Assembly (NCBI GenBank): GCA_027051905.1
Contig: JALUGO010000030.1
Location: forward strand, 1-64,000
Reading direction: 5' to 3'
DNA from: Desulfurobacteriaceae bacterium
GTDB taxonomy: Bacteria > Aquificota > Aquificia > Desulfurobacteriales > Desulfurobacteriaceae
Length of the DNA stretch: 64,000 nt
The notes below the pieces were generated by a model that saw only the letters and a program-made list of their open reading frames with translations, was not told the origin of the DNA and did not search any database. Each line of letters starts with the position of its first letter. Positions within the stretch are counted from its first letter, which is position 1. This document shows, piece after piece, positions 16,818-24,744 of this stretch. Position numbers and translations under genes: made by a program.

Positions 16818-17060
16818 ATGGCGGTTTTCATCTGTTCAAGGTGTGGGGCTGTTGTAGAGAGCAATTCAACCCCCGCTTCTACAGGTTGCCCTTCGGGTTC
16901 CCACATCTGGCACAGGGTCTGCAGTAGCGGAGGAGTTGCCCCGAAGGCCGGAACCCGTCCATTTCAGTGTAAAAAGTGCGGGAAAATTGTTTACTGCTCT
17001 TCAACTCCGGCCGGTTCCGGATGTCCTTCAGGGGGTTCACACATCTGGGTCAGGCTCTAA
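16818..17060 (+). CDS. Tandem zinc-ribbon small protein
   Basis: An 80-residue protein made of two copies of a 30-residue zinc motif. Copy one (residues 4-33) has CSRCG, a Ser/Thr/Pro-rich link, GCPSGSHIWHRV; copy two (49-80) has CKKCG, then GCPSGGSHIWVRL. Each copy supplies CxxC, one further Cys and a His, a plausible single zinc site. Similar one-copy motifs occur in small bacterial and phage proteins of unknown role. A ribosome site, GGGAGG, precedes the ATG. It converges with another small zinc-ribbon gene, overlapping by four bases. Confidence 0.75.
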   Translation: MAVFICSRCGAVVESNSTPASTGCPSGSHIWHRVCSSGGVAPKAGTRPFQCKKCGKIVYCSSTPAGSGCPSGGSHIWVRL

Positions 17061-17239
17061 TCTGCCTGGCCGTTTACCCTTCTGAAGTAGCCGCACGTGG
17101 GGTTTGAGCAGACGATAAACTTTCCCAGAGGGGTTTCTGCCAGGAAAAGGGAGTGGCCGCACCGGGGGCACGGCCCAAATACGGGAACCTTCACAGTTCC
17201 CATGGTTTTTATTAATTCCTTAAGCAGGATGTTAAGCAT
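17057..17239 (-). CDS. Small topoisomerase-type zinc-ribbon protein
   Basis: A 60-residue protein with CPRCGHSLFLAETPLGKFIV followed by CSNPTCGYF, the spacing of the C-terminal zinc ribbons of topoisomerase I, here as a free-standing protein. The start at 17239 is supported by a GGGAG site and by the layout ATGCTTAA, in which its ATG overlaps the stop of the small reading frame upstream, suggesting translational coupling. A later ATG at 17203 is possible. It could bind nucleic acid; the function is unknown. Confidence 0.65.
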   Translation of the reverse strand: MLNILLKELIKTMGTVKVPVFGPCPRCGHSLFLAETPLGKFIVCSNPTCGYFRRVNGQAD

Positions 17240-17387
17240 TCTCCCTCTGTCTTTTCCATCTTTTGTAGTTTTCTAAGTCCGCCTCAACAAGGTAGAGGCA
17301 GATGCTGACAACTAGTTCCGTTATCTTTGATGCGTTTTCTCTGAGAACTTTTTCAGCCTCTTCTCTGGTAACTTTCTTCTCTTCCAC
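17232..17387 (-). CDS. Short helical protein coupled to the zinc-ribbon gene
   Basis: A small reading frame of 51 residues starting at GTG 17387 (CTG 17402 also possible). The translation is smooth and amphipathic (VEEKKVTREEAEKVL, then ITELVVSICLYLVEADLE and a basic end) with Lys/Glu use like real local genes. Its stop overlaps the ATG of the zinc-ribbon gene in ATGCTTAA. It follows the hemW stop by about 60 bases and is in the same frame as hemW with only the hemW TGA between. No strong start codon or homologue is evident to me, so this is tentative. Confidence 0.45.
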   Translation of the reverse strand: MEEKKVTREEAEKVLRENASKITELVVSICLYLVEADLENYKRWKRQRENA

Positions 17388-17447
17388 GATCTTTTCCAGA
17401 ACAGGTTGACAATTAAAGTTTAGAGTAACTTTGACCCAAAATCTGTC

Positions 17448-18581
17448 TCAAAAGAGCTCGTTTATCAGTCTGGCAATTACCGTGTTTGAGACAAAAAGCC
17501 CCTTTTCCCCTATTCTCAGCCGGCTGTTTTCGTAAGAGATAAAACCTTCTTCTAAAAGGGTTTTCAGGGATTCAGAAGATTTCAGCTTCTCTCTGAATAG
17601 CTCATCTATCTTCAGCTTCTTCAGGTTTACCCCTTCTGTAAGCCGCAGTCCCATCATCAGTTTAAGTCCAGTGAGTTCCTTCTCTCCGTAAACCTCCTCT
17701 TCGGCTGTGGGGAGCTCCCCCCTCTCAACCCTCCTCAGGTATTCTTCAATGTCGTTCACGTTTCTCCAGTAGCGGTTCTCCTGAAACGAAGCGGCAGATG
17801 GGCCAAGCCCTATGTAGTTTTCCAGTTTCCAGTAAGTAAGATTGTGTTTACACTCAAAGCCCGGCAGGGAGAAGTTGGAGATTTCGTAGTGGGCGAATCC
17901 TTTGCTCTTCAGCAGTGATACGGCCTCTGTGTATTGTCTTAAAACCTCTTCCTCTTCTGGCATTCTGAACCTGCCGGAAACCGCTTCCTTGAAAAGGGGA
18001 GTCTCTTCGTAAACGGTAAGGGCGTAGATGGAGACGTGCTTTACGGGAAAAGAGATTGCGGTTTCTATATCCTTTAGAAAGTCATCGACGCTCTGCCCCG
18101 GAACTCCGTAGATGAGGTCGACGGAGACGTTTGAGAATATGGCACAGGCAGTTTCGAGAGCTCTGAGGTTTTCTACCGGGAGCTGTCTCCTTCCAAGGGT
18201 TTTTAGAACTCTCTCTGAGAAGCTCTGGATGCCGAGACTTATTCTATTTACTCCTATGTGGAGGAGCTCCCTGAGTTTCTCCTCCTGTGCGTCTTCAGGG
18301 TTAAACTCAACAGTTATTTCCGAGAACTGCCCCACTTTTGAGAGAATGGACTCAAAGAACTCCACCGGCATCAGAGAGGGAGTCCCCCCTCCAAAGTAAA
18401 CCGTTGGGAACTGGGAGAACTCAGGTTCCCTGAGTGAGAGCTCCTTCAGAACGGCCTTCCTGAAGGGGGAGATGAACCGGGGAAAGTTCCCCGAGAAGAA
18501 GTCGCAGTATTTACACTTCTCCCGGCAGAAGGGAACGTGAACGTATAGAGATTTAAATGGATTTCCCTTCAAGTTCCTCAA
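17448..18581 (-). CDS. hemW: HemW radical SAM haem chaperone
   Basis: A 377-residue radical SAM protein. CREKCKYC at residues 19-26 binds the 4Fe-4S cluster, FGGGTPSL follows near residue 63, and HNLTYW near 243 is the motif that marks HemW apart from true coproporphyrinogen dehydrogenase HemN. HemW binds haem and is thought to deliver it to respiratory proteins, which would suit an organism with an octaheme cytochrome. Its start lies 29 bases inside the end of the upstream TPR gene. Confidence 0.88.
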   Translation of the reverse strand: MRNLKGNPFKSLYVHVPFCREKCKYCDFFSGNFPRFISPFRKAVLKELSLREPEFSQFPTVYFGGGTPSLMPVEFFESILSKVGQFSEITVEFNPEDAQEEKLRELLHIGVNRISLGIQSFSERVLKTLGRRQLPVENLRALETACAIFSNVSVDLIYGVPGQSVDDFLKDIETAISFPVKHVSIYALTVYEETPLFKEAVSGRFRMPEEEEVLRQYTEAVSLLKSKGFAHYEISNFSLPGFECKHNLTYWKLENYIGLGPSAASFQENRYWRNVNDIEEYLRRVERGELPTAEEEVYGEKELTGLKLMMGLRLTEGVNLKKLKIDELFREKLKSSESLKTLLEEGFISYENSRLRIGEKGLFVSNTVIARLINELF

Positions 18582-20049
18582 TCTTTTCCTTCAGGGTTTC
18601 GTCTTTGAGAACCTGCTGAGCTTCTCTAAACCAGTGGAGAGCGCGGTTTATTTCACCCATAGATTGGTAGATTTCTCCAAGTTTAATCTTTAGCCTTGCC
18701 TTTTCTTCTTCGGAGTAATCGTTTTTTCTAATTTCTTCTAAGAGGAAGGAAATGGCATCCCTTTCTCTGTTTTCCTGGGTTAGGATTTCTGCCAGCAGAA
18801 CTGCGGCTTTGGGTCTGCACTCTGAGTTAAGGGCTTCTCTGGCAGCTTCTTCTGCTTTAGCAAGATTTCCTATACCCATAAGGGCTTCTGCTGTGGATAG
18901 TAGCCTTTTACCGTCCCGATTCCTTTTAAGAGAAAGGACTTCTTCTTTAATTTTTCCATCTGGTTCTTCAATAGCCTCGCTTTTCAGGAAATCGTTGACA
19001 AGTTCATTCATGTCTAAAACTTGGTCTAAAACTTCAAGTATGTGTTCAGGTTCAGGAAGCGTTTCCTTCTCAGGAGACCCTACTGTAAGGCTCAACACGT
19101 CTTCAGGTTTAAAGGCTTTCAGGTGAGCAACAACTTTTTCAGATAGTGCTCTATCTATAAGCTGGAGTTTATTGAGGTATTCCCGTCCTTCTTCAACTTC
19201 GCCGAGTTCGTAATTAATAAGTGTTAGTAGAGTATATTTGAGGTTAGGAATGGGGATTTTTTCCGCTACAGATCGAAGAACTGCAAGCTTTCCAGTTTCT
19301 TTAAACTGCTGAACAGTAAACTTAAGGAAATCGAAATTGTCTTTGTGTTCCTGAAGTAACGTGAGAAGTAAGGAATTTACTTTGGGGTCTTCTGGTTCGA
19401 GGAAAGAAAGAGTTTCTATCAGGTGTCTGTCTATAACTTCTGTTGTTTTGATTTTCCTTGCCTTCAGGAATGCTCTCAGTGCAGACTTATAATTTTTGAG
19501 ATTTATATACATGTTGCCGGCGAGTATGAAATTGACCAGGGCGTTCTCAGTATCTCCTTTCTTGTATAAGACGTCTCCATATTTCTCGTAAAAAACCGGG
19601 TGAAAGGCGTCTTTTAAGAAATCTTCCAGGAGCTCTCGAAGTGTGGATACGTTAGTTCCAGACTCTTCAAGTTTCTTGAACGCTTCAAGAAGCACGTTAA
19701 ACGCTTCATAGAAAAGTTCTTTTTTCCTGTAAGCATTTACCAAAAGCCTTATAGCTTTAAGGTTTGTTGGGTCTATTTTTAATAATCTTCTCAGGATAGG
19801 TATTGCAACGTCGTAATATTCATCTTCTATTTTCCTTTCTGCAAATGAGATGAGAGTTGAGGCTGCTTCTTCTTTTTTTCCCAGTTTTACAAGGGCATCT
19901 ACGTATGGGGTGAGTATTGAGACCTGGTCGGGACTTTTTTCGAGGAGCTCTTTTCCCAGTTTTGCCACGGTCATGTAGTCCTGGTTTTTGACTGCTTCGG
20001 AGAAGAGCTCTTCTTCACTCATCTTTTTAAAAAAATCAAATAAGCCCAA
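18553..20049 (-). CDS. Tetratricopeptide-repeat protein
   Basis: A 498-residue helical protein with repeated 34-residue TPR units, for example around residues 80-110 (YYDVAIPILRRLLKIDPTN), 160-195 (YGDVLYKKGDTENALVNFI) and 460-495 (KLGEIYQSMGEINRALHWF). There is no signal peptide: the start MGLFDFFKKMSEEELF is a short amphipathic helix that could rest on the membrane. TPRs hold protein complexes together; the partner is unknown. It overlaps hemW by 29 bases. The gene opposite starts 66 bases away. Confidence 0.85.
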   Translation of the reverse strand: MGLFDFFKKMSEEELFSEAVKNQDYMTVAKLGKELLEKSPDQVSILTPYVDALVKLGKKEEAASTLISFAERKIEDEYYDVAIPILRRLLKIDPTNLKAIRLLVNAYRKKELFYEAFNVLLEAFKKLEESGTNVSTLRELLEDFLKDAFHPVFYEKYGDVLYKKGDTENALVNFILAGNMYINLKNYKSALRAFLKARKIKTTEVIDRHLIETLSFLEPEDPKVNSLLLTLLQEHKDNFDFLKFTVQQFKETGKLAVLRSVAEKIPIPNLKYTLLTLINYELGEVEEGREYLNKLQLIDRALSEKVVAHLKAFKPEDVLSLTVGSPEKETLPEPEHILEVLDQVLDMNELVNDFLKSEAIEEPDGKIKEEVLSLKRNRDGKRLLSTAEALMGIGNLAKAEEAAREALNSECRPKAAVLLAEILTQENRERDAISFLLEEIRKNDYSEEEKARLKIKLGEIYQSMGEINRALHWFREAQQVLKDETLKEKIEELEGKSI

Positions 20050-20115
20050 CGTCTCCCCCGGAGAGGTGATAAATGTGAGTGTATTATATTACAGTAACCT
20101 TCAGGAGGATTTGAG

Positions 20116-20994
20116 ATGGAAATACAACTACATTTAAACCCTGACAGGGCAAAACAGGTGGGAACAGTTCTCCTTGAGAAACTGGAAAATGAGGGGATTT
20201 TTGGACACAGGGAGCTTCCCGACGACGCCGTAAAAGAGGTAGCCAGTCGCCTCGACAGAGAAACGCTACTTCTGGTTGTTACTTATACGACTGCCCTCGA
20301 TTATATGAGGAACGCCAAGGAACTGTGGAGGAGTTCCCTCAACACCCTGAATGACGAGGAGGTTAAGTGGGTTTTCCATCCCGGCACAGTTGTTGAGAAA
20401 GGGAAAGAGGAACTCCTTAAAGCCCTTACAAAGCACGGCCTCGCAAAGAAGAAAAACAGAGATACAGAAATCTGGTTTACCCTCTCCCAGACTCTTTTCA
20501 GTAAATACGGGAACAGTTTAACTGCCCTTTTTGAAGAGTATGACTACGACGTTAGTTCAATGTTTGAGGATTTCTTAAAGAACAGAAAAGGAGAGTTTCC
20601 ATCCCTTTCCGGCGTAAAGCTCTTTCCCCACTGGATAAGGAGTTTAAAGGAGAAAATACCTCTGCCGCTGAAGAGGGTAGAGGAGCTCCCCATCCCCGTA
20701 GATGTTCACGTTGCAAGGGCAACCTTTACAACTGGCTGTATAACGGGCAGGTATTCCGCTAAGGGCATTACAGAAACGGTAAGAAAAAGGGTTATAGAGG
20801 TCTGGAAAGAGGGTTTAAAAGGAACGGGAATCGCTCCCGTGGAGATGTTCAGGCCTTTGTGGCTTCTTTCCAAACACGGCTGCCACTATAGAAAAGATGG
20901 GAATAGACCTAAATTTGAAGAATGCCCTGTTAATAGCTTCTGCGTTGATGGGAAAGTGGTTGTAACCTCAAAGAAAGTGGAGATAGATACGTGA
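20116..20994 (+). CDS. HhH-GPD-like DNA glycosylase with C-terminal Cys loop
   Basis: A 292-residue protein I recognise only in part. Residues about 185-225 (LPIPVDVHVARATFTTGCI) resemble the catalytic PVDxHVxR segment of endonuclease III and MutY relatives, with the Asp in place. The end has C-x13-C-x5-C (GCHYRKDG... ECPVNSFC), recalling the Fe-S loop of such glycosylases but with one Cys fewer than the usual C-x6-C-x2-C-x5-C. A helical N-terminal half with repeated Lys/Glu fits the all-helical fold. The role inferred is base excision repair of an unidentified lesion. It is followed with a GTGA overlap by a pseudopilin gene. Confidence 0.55.
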   Translation: MEIQLHLNPDRAKQVGTVLLEKLENEGIFGHRELPDDAVKEVASRLDRETLLLVVTYTTALDYMRNAKELWRSSLNTLNDEEVKWVFHPGTVVEKGKEELLKALTKHGLAKKKNRDTEIWFTLSQTLFSKYGNSLTALFEEYDYDVSSMFEDFLKNRKGEFPSLSGVKLFPHWIRSLKEKIPLPLKRVEELPIPVDVHVARATFTTGCITGRYSAKGITETVRKRVIEVWKEGLKGTGIAPVEMFRPLWLLSKHGCHYRKDGNRPKFEECPVNSFCVDGKVVVTSKKVEIDT

Positions 20995-21479
20995 AGAAAG
21001 GATTCACTCTTTTGGAACTTGTAGTCGTTCTTGTTTTAATCTCTATAGTCCTATCCCTTGCATTTCCAGTAATTCTAAAATCGGATCTTAGCTCACCTGA
21101 GAGTTTCAAAGTCCGACTTTTATCTCTCCTATCTTCTGCCTTTTCCCCCGGAGAAACTGTTGAGCTCTGTATTAACTTTAAAGAAAACTCATTTAAAATT
21201 GGGAACGACACAGTCGATTTTCCCTATGAAGTTCAGGAGTTGGTTTTACCTGGGAAGATTGTTTCTTCAGAGCTTGCTAGCCGTTACTGTTTAGACTTAA
21301 AGAAACTATCTTACGGTGCTGTTATAATGAAAAATGAAAACAGCTATCCATCAATTCTCTTCACTTTTCCTACAGGGGAGGTTCTTTTCTATAATCTTTC
21401 AAAGGCGGAAGCAGAAACACTGAAGGACAAGGTGGAAAAGGGGAGGATTGTTGAATGGTTCGGTTATTACTCTTACTGA
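20991..21479 (+). CDS. Type IV pilin-like pseudopilin
   Basis: A 162-residue protein with a class III signal: a basic start, then GFTLLELVVVLVLISIVLSL, cut by prepilin peptidase between Gly and Phe with Glu5 of the mature protein conserved. The body is short, and its lack of a long C-terminal domain suggests a GspH-type minor pseudopilin. It begins with GTG overlapping the stop of the gene before and overlaps the next small gene by 25 bases. Other pilus genes nearby are limited to pilT at 29134. Confidence 0.82.
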   Translation: MKKGFTLLELVVVLVLISIVLSLAFPVILKSDLSSPESFKVRLLSLLSSAFSPGETVELCINFKENSFKIGNDTVDFPYEVQELVLPGKIVSSELASRYCLDLKKLSYGAVIMKNENSYPSILFTFPTGEVLFYNLSKAEAETLKDKVEKGRIVEWFGYYSY

Positions 21480-21706
21480 ACCTGATTCTCATTTTTCTGG
21501 TTTTCCTGGCTGTTGGGATGTTGTTTAACTCTGTGAAAAGGTTCTCTGAGAGGCTTGAAGAGTTGGAGGCAGAGGTTTTGAAAATTTCCAGTAAAACTGC
21601 GGAGTTCAAGGTTACCGTTGAGAAACTTGAAAGCAAGTTTGAGTTCCTCCAAAATCAGGTTAAGATTCTCCTTACAGGTCTCAGGAAAAAAGGAGAAGGA
21701 GAATGA
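21455..21706 (+). CDS. Small membrane protein with coiled coil
   Basis: An 83-residue protein with one strongly hydrophobic helix (residues 3-24) and then about 45 residues of heptad-repeat helix (ERLEELEAEVLKISSK, VEKLESKFEFLQNQV) ending in Lys/Gly. This is the shape of a membrane-anchored coiled coil facing the cytoplasm. It overlaps the pseudopilin end and the argF start (ATGA), so is cotranscribed. I know of no family for it. Confidence 0.65.
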   Translation: MVRLLLLLNLILIFLVFLAVGMLFNSVKRFSERLEELEAEVLKISSKTAEFKVTVEKLESKFEFLQNQVKILLTGLRKKGEGE

Positions 21707-22632
21707 AAGACTTTATATCGATGCTTGATGCAGATAGGCTTTTCATAGAGAACATACTCTCACTTTCTGCCTTTCTGAAGGAAAAAGTTAAGAGGGGAGA
21801 GCTCTACCGTCCGTTAGACGGTTTCACAGCAGCCCTTATTTTTGAGAAACCGTCAACCAGAACGAGAGTTTCCTTTGAGGTTGGGGTTTATCAGCTTGGG
21901 GGGCACGGGGTTTATATGGATACAAGGAGCTCCCAGCTAGGCCGCGGTGAACCTATAAAGGACACAGCAAGGGTTCTCTCCCGCTACGTAGACCTCATTG
22001 TTATTAGAACTTTCGGTCAGGAAAGGGTTGAGGAACTTGCCCGCTACTCAGACGTTCCTGTCATAAACGCGTTAACCGACGAGGAGCATCCCTGTCAGGT
22101 TCTTGCAGACCTCTTTACCATCTGGGAGTATAAGAAGAGGTTAGAAGGTCTAAAGGTTGCCTATCTTGGAGATGGCAACAACATGTGCAACTCCTGGCTC
22201 GTAGGTGCTGCCCACATGGGAATGAAATTCTACGCTGCAACTCCTGAGGGTTTTGAACCTCTTCCTGAATACGTTGAGGCAGCCCGGAAGATAGCGGAAA
22301 AGACAGGAGCAGAGATAGTTATTACCCGCGACCCCGTAGAGGCCGTTAAAGATGCCGATGTTATCTACACAGACGTCTGGGCTTCAATGGGGCAGGAAGA
22401 AGAAGCAGAGGAGAGGAGAAAAATATTTATGCCCTACCAGGTCAACTCAGAAATTGTTAAACACGCGAAGTCCGACTTTCTTTTTATGCACTGCCTTCCT
22501 GCCCACAGAGGTGAAGAAGTTATAGACGAAATAATTGAGGGAGAGCGCTCCGTTGTCTGGGATCAGGCAGAGAACAGACTCCACACACAGAAAGCCCTTA
22601 TCCTTAAACTTGTTAGGAAAGTTAAGCCTTAA
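21703..22632 (+). CDS. argF: Ornithine carbamoyltransferase
   Basis: A 309-residue enzyme of arginine biosynthesis. It has the carbamoyl-phosphate loop KPSTRTRVSFEVG near residue 49, TDEEHPCQVLADL near 127, GDGNNMCNSW near 154 (ornithine side) and MHCLPAHRGEEV near 266; the HCLPAHRG motif with Cys is diagnostic for ornithine over aspartate transcarbamylase. Its start overlaps the preceding small gene, and its stop overlaps the stop of the opposing EAL gene by four bases. Confidence 0.96.
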   Translation: MKDFISMLDADRLFIENILSLSAFLKEKVKRGELYRPLDGFTAALIFEKPSTRTRVSFEVGVYQLGGHGVYMDTRSSQLGRGEPIKDTARVLSRYVDLIVIRTFGQERVEELARYSDVPVINALTDEEHPCQVLADLFTIWEYKKRLEGLKVAYLGDGNNMCNSWLVGAAHMGMKFYAATPEGFEPLPEYVEAARKIAEKTGAEIVITRDPVEAVKDADVIYTDVWASMGQEEEAEERRKIFMPYQVNSEIVKHAKSDFLFMHCLPAHRGEEVIDEIIEGERSVVWDQAENRLHTQKALILKLVRKVKP

Positions 22633-24677
22633 ATCAGTTTCTCAATAGGTTCCGGTTTACCCAGAAAGTAGCCCTGTCCTAGGGCTTTCCCTTCACCAAG
22701 TTTTTTTAGAATTGACAGGATTTCTCCATCTTCAACAAACTCGTAGATAACGATCTTGTCTAATTTTGAGGCGAGTAGGGTTATAGTTTCTACTATGGCT
22801 TTAAATACCTTATCTTTCTTTATTTTCCTGACAAGACCGCCATCTATCTTAATGAATTTGAGGTTCTCATGTTCTATCAGTTGAGCTATTCTTTCAAAGT
22901 TGGAATAGCCGGTTCCGAAGTCATCAATAGCTATTTTGAAGTTTAAAGAACTGAGGCTGGGAAGAACTTTCCCTATATCAACATCTTCAGTTTCTATGAT
23001 TTCCGCTACAACTTCTATATTTCTTTTAGTGGCGCTTTGTCTTACTTCGTTGAGTTTTTCCAGAACTTCATAGCTATAACAGGATGTTGGATAAAGGTTT
23101 ACGAATATTTTACATTTATCCTTTTTCTTACAGGTATTTAGAAATTCGTTGAGCTTATGGAGAACGGCTCTGTCAAATGTATTTGTAAACTTAAGTTTTT
23201 TAACAACTTTAAGAAACTTGAACGGTGGAATAAGTTTGCCGTTGGGCAGGATTATCCTTGATAAAATCTCTATTCCTTCTCTTTTTCCTGTTCTAAGGTT
23301 GATTATTGGTTGACCGTAGAGTTTTAGGTAGTTTTCACTATCTGTATTCTTCAGGAGTTTAATGGCATTTATGGTTTCTTGAAATTCATTTATGGTTTCT
23401 GAAAGGTCGGAGAGTTCAACTATTAATTTATCCGGGAATTTTTCCTTTATAGTTTCTTCTATGGTATCCATGAAAATGGGGAAATCTTCTCTTGAGATAG
23501 AGGAGAGCTTAACAACGTCTCCATGCATTATGGCAGCTTTAATGTATTTTCTTAGTTGATTTTCCTTTAAAGATAGAGTTTTGCACGTTAGTGTTTCTGC
23601 TTTTTTTAAAATTTTTTTGATGGAAGACTTTAGCCAGTCCTTTTTTTCTCTTTCTGTTACGTATAAAACGTAACATCTATAGATTTCTCTTTCAGTATCT
23701 TCATGTATGAACGCAGTTCCTAATCCGTAGCTACCTTCGTTTATCAGTTTGATTAAGTTCATTGAAAAGATTTTAAATATTTTAATGGCAAGTTTGTCCA
23801 CATCGGTTGGTATAAAAACCAGGCCAAAAAGTTTTTCTTCAAATAGAGGGTCTAGTAAGAAATCACTTAAAGATTTTTCTTTACTTACTTCCCATTTATA
23901 CTTCATGAAGATAGAGTAAAGAAGAAGAAGTTTAGACTTTTCAGACAGTCTTACCCACGTTCGATAAGCATATTTGTAGTTCCTATTCCTTACATACTTT
24001 GTTAAATGACAGACCAGATTGTAAAGTTCTTCGTTCAATTTCTGAAGTGCAAGGCTTACGTCCCTTGCGCTGTAGGATTTGAGGAGGAAATCGGCAGATG
24101 AGAAGTAGTGGTTAGCCTCAAAGCAGGAGATGTTTTTTATGAGAAATGCTATCAGTTCTTGAGCTGTCTGGCTTTTCTCCTCTCCCCTTATTAAACAGGC
24201 CTGTTCTAATGCCTCTAATAGTTTAATCTGGTCTGATGCTATCTCGGGAATGTAGGCTAAGAACTTTTCCCATGTTTTCCTTAGCTCTTTAAGGTCTTCC
24301 GTCAGGTATATCTCATGGCTGAGCTCTGTAAGTTCGTGGAATAGTGATTCAACTTTCTGAGGCGAGGCGGGAACTTTTCCCTTTTCTGACAGGTTCAGGA
24401 GCTGCCCTTTTATAAATTCCATTGAGTCTATAAAGTCTTCTTGTGGTAGTCCTATTTTGTGGTGTAGGAGAATTACGCTTTCGTAGTTTTTCAAGGAATT
24501 CTCTTTATCAAGGAGGAGGTTCACCATTAAGGCAGACTGTTTCTGAACAAGTCCTTTAAACATGTGTGGAGACGGAAAGAACGAAGAGAGGTGAGGAAGG
24601 TTTAACAGATTGTGGTAGAAAAGGTTAAATACTCTGTTGAGTATCCCCTGCAACTTTTTGGGATCGGTTTTTTCCAT
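22629..24677 (-). CDS. EAL-domain c-di-GMP phosphodiesterase with globin-like sensor
   Basis: A 682-residue protein. The C-terminal 250 residues are an EAL domain with key positions kept: EIL in place of EAL, FVNLYP, VVAEIIETE, DDFGTGYSN, FIKIDG, YEFVED and GQGYFLG, so hydrolysis of c-di-GMP is likely. The first 130 residues are helical and contain LLHHKIGLPQEDF, matching the proximal-haem pattern H-x2-I-x-L-P of globin-coupled sensors with His72 as ligand; this suggests oxygen or NO sensing. The middle (about 140-430) is helical and unrecognised. The gene is A+T-rich and has none of the GGAGCTCC octamers found in its neighbours, perhaps acquired. It converges with argF. Confidence 0.8.
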   Translation of the reverse strand: MEKTDPKKLQGILNRVFNLFYHNLLNLPHLSSFFPSPHMFKGLVQKQSALMVNLLLDKENSLKNYESVILLHHKIGLPQEDFIDSMEFIKGQLLNLSEKGKVPASPQKVESLFHELTELSHEIYLTEDLKELRKTWEKFLAYIPEIASDQIKLLEALEQACLIRGEEKSQTAQELIAFLIKNISCFEANHYFSSADFLLKSYSARDVSLALQKLNEELYNLVCHLTKYVRNRNYKYAYRTWVRLSEKSKLLLLYSIFMKYKWEVSKEKSLSDFLLDPLFEEKLFGLVFIPTDVDKLAIKIFKIFSMNLIKLINEGSYGLGTAFIHEDTEREIYRCYVLYVTEREKKDWLKSSIKKILKKAETLTCKTLSLKENQLRKYIKAAIMHGDVVKLSSISREDFPIFMDTIEETIKEKFPDKLIVELSDLSETINEFQETINAIKLLKNTDSENYLKLYGQPIINLRTGKREGIEILSRIILPNGKLIPPFKFLKVVKKLKFTNTFDRAVLHKLNEFLNTCKKKDKCKIFVNLYPTSCYSYEVLEKLNEVRQSATKRNIEVVAEIIETEDVDIGKVLPSLSSLNFKIAIDDFGTGYSNFERIAQLIEHENLKFIKIDGGLVRKIKKDKVFKAIVETITLLASKLDKIVIYEFVEDGEILSILKKLGEGKALGQGYFLGKPEPIEKLI

Positions 24678-24722
24678 AAAATTCCCCTATCCGGTTTTCC
24701 TTTTACTATTCTAATACTTGTA

Positions 24723-24744
24723 AAGGGGGAAGAAAATCCCCCTT
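24723..24744 (-). terminator. Hairpin overlapping the valS stop
   Basis: On the minus strand AAGGGGGA and TCCCCCTT form an eight-pair stem with a six-base loop, touching the valS stop codon. The U tract after it is weak (TACAAG), so it may be a poor terminator or a 3'-end stabilising hairpin. Confidence 0.5.
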
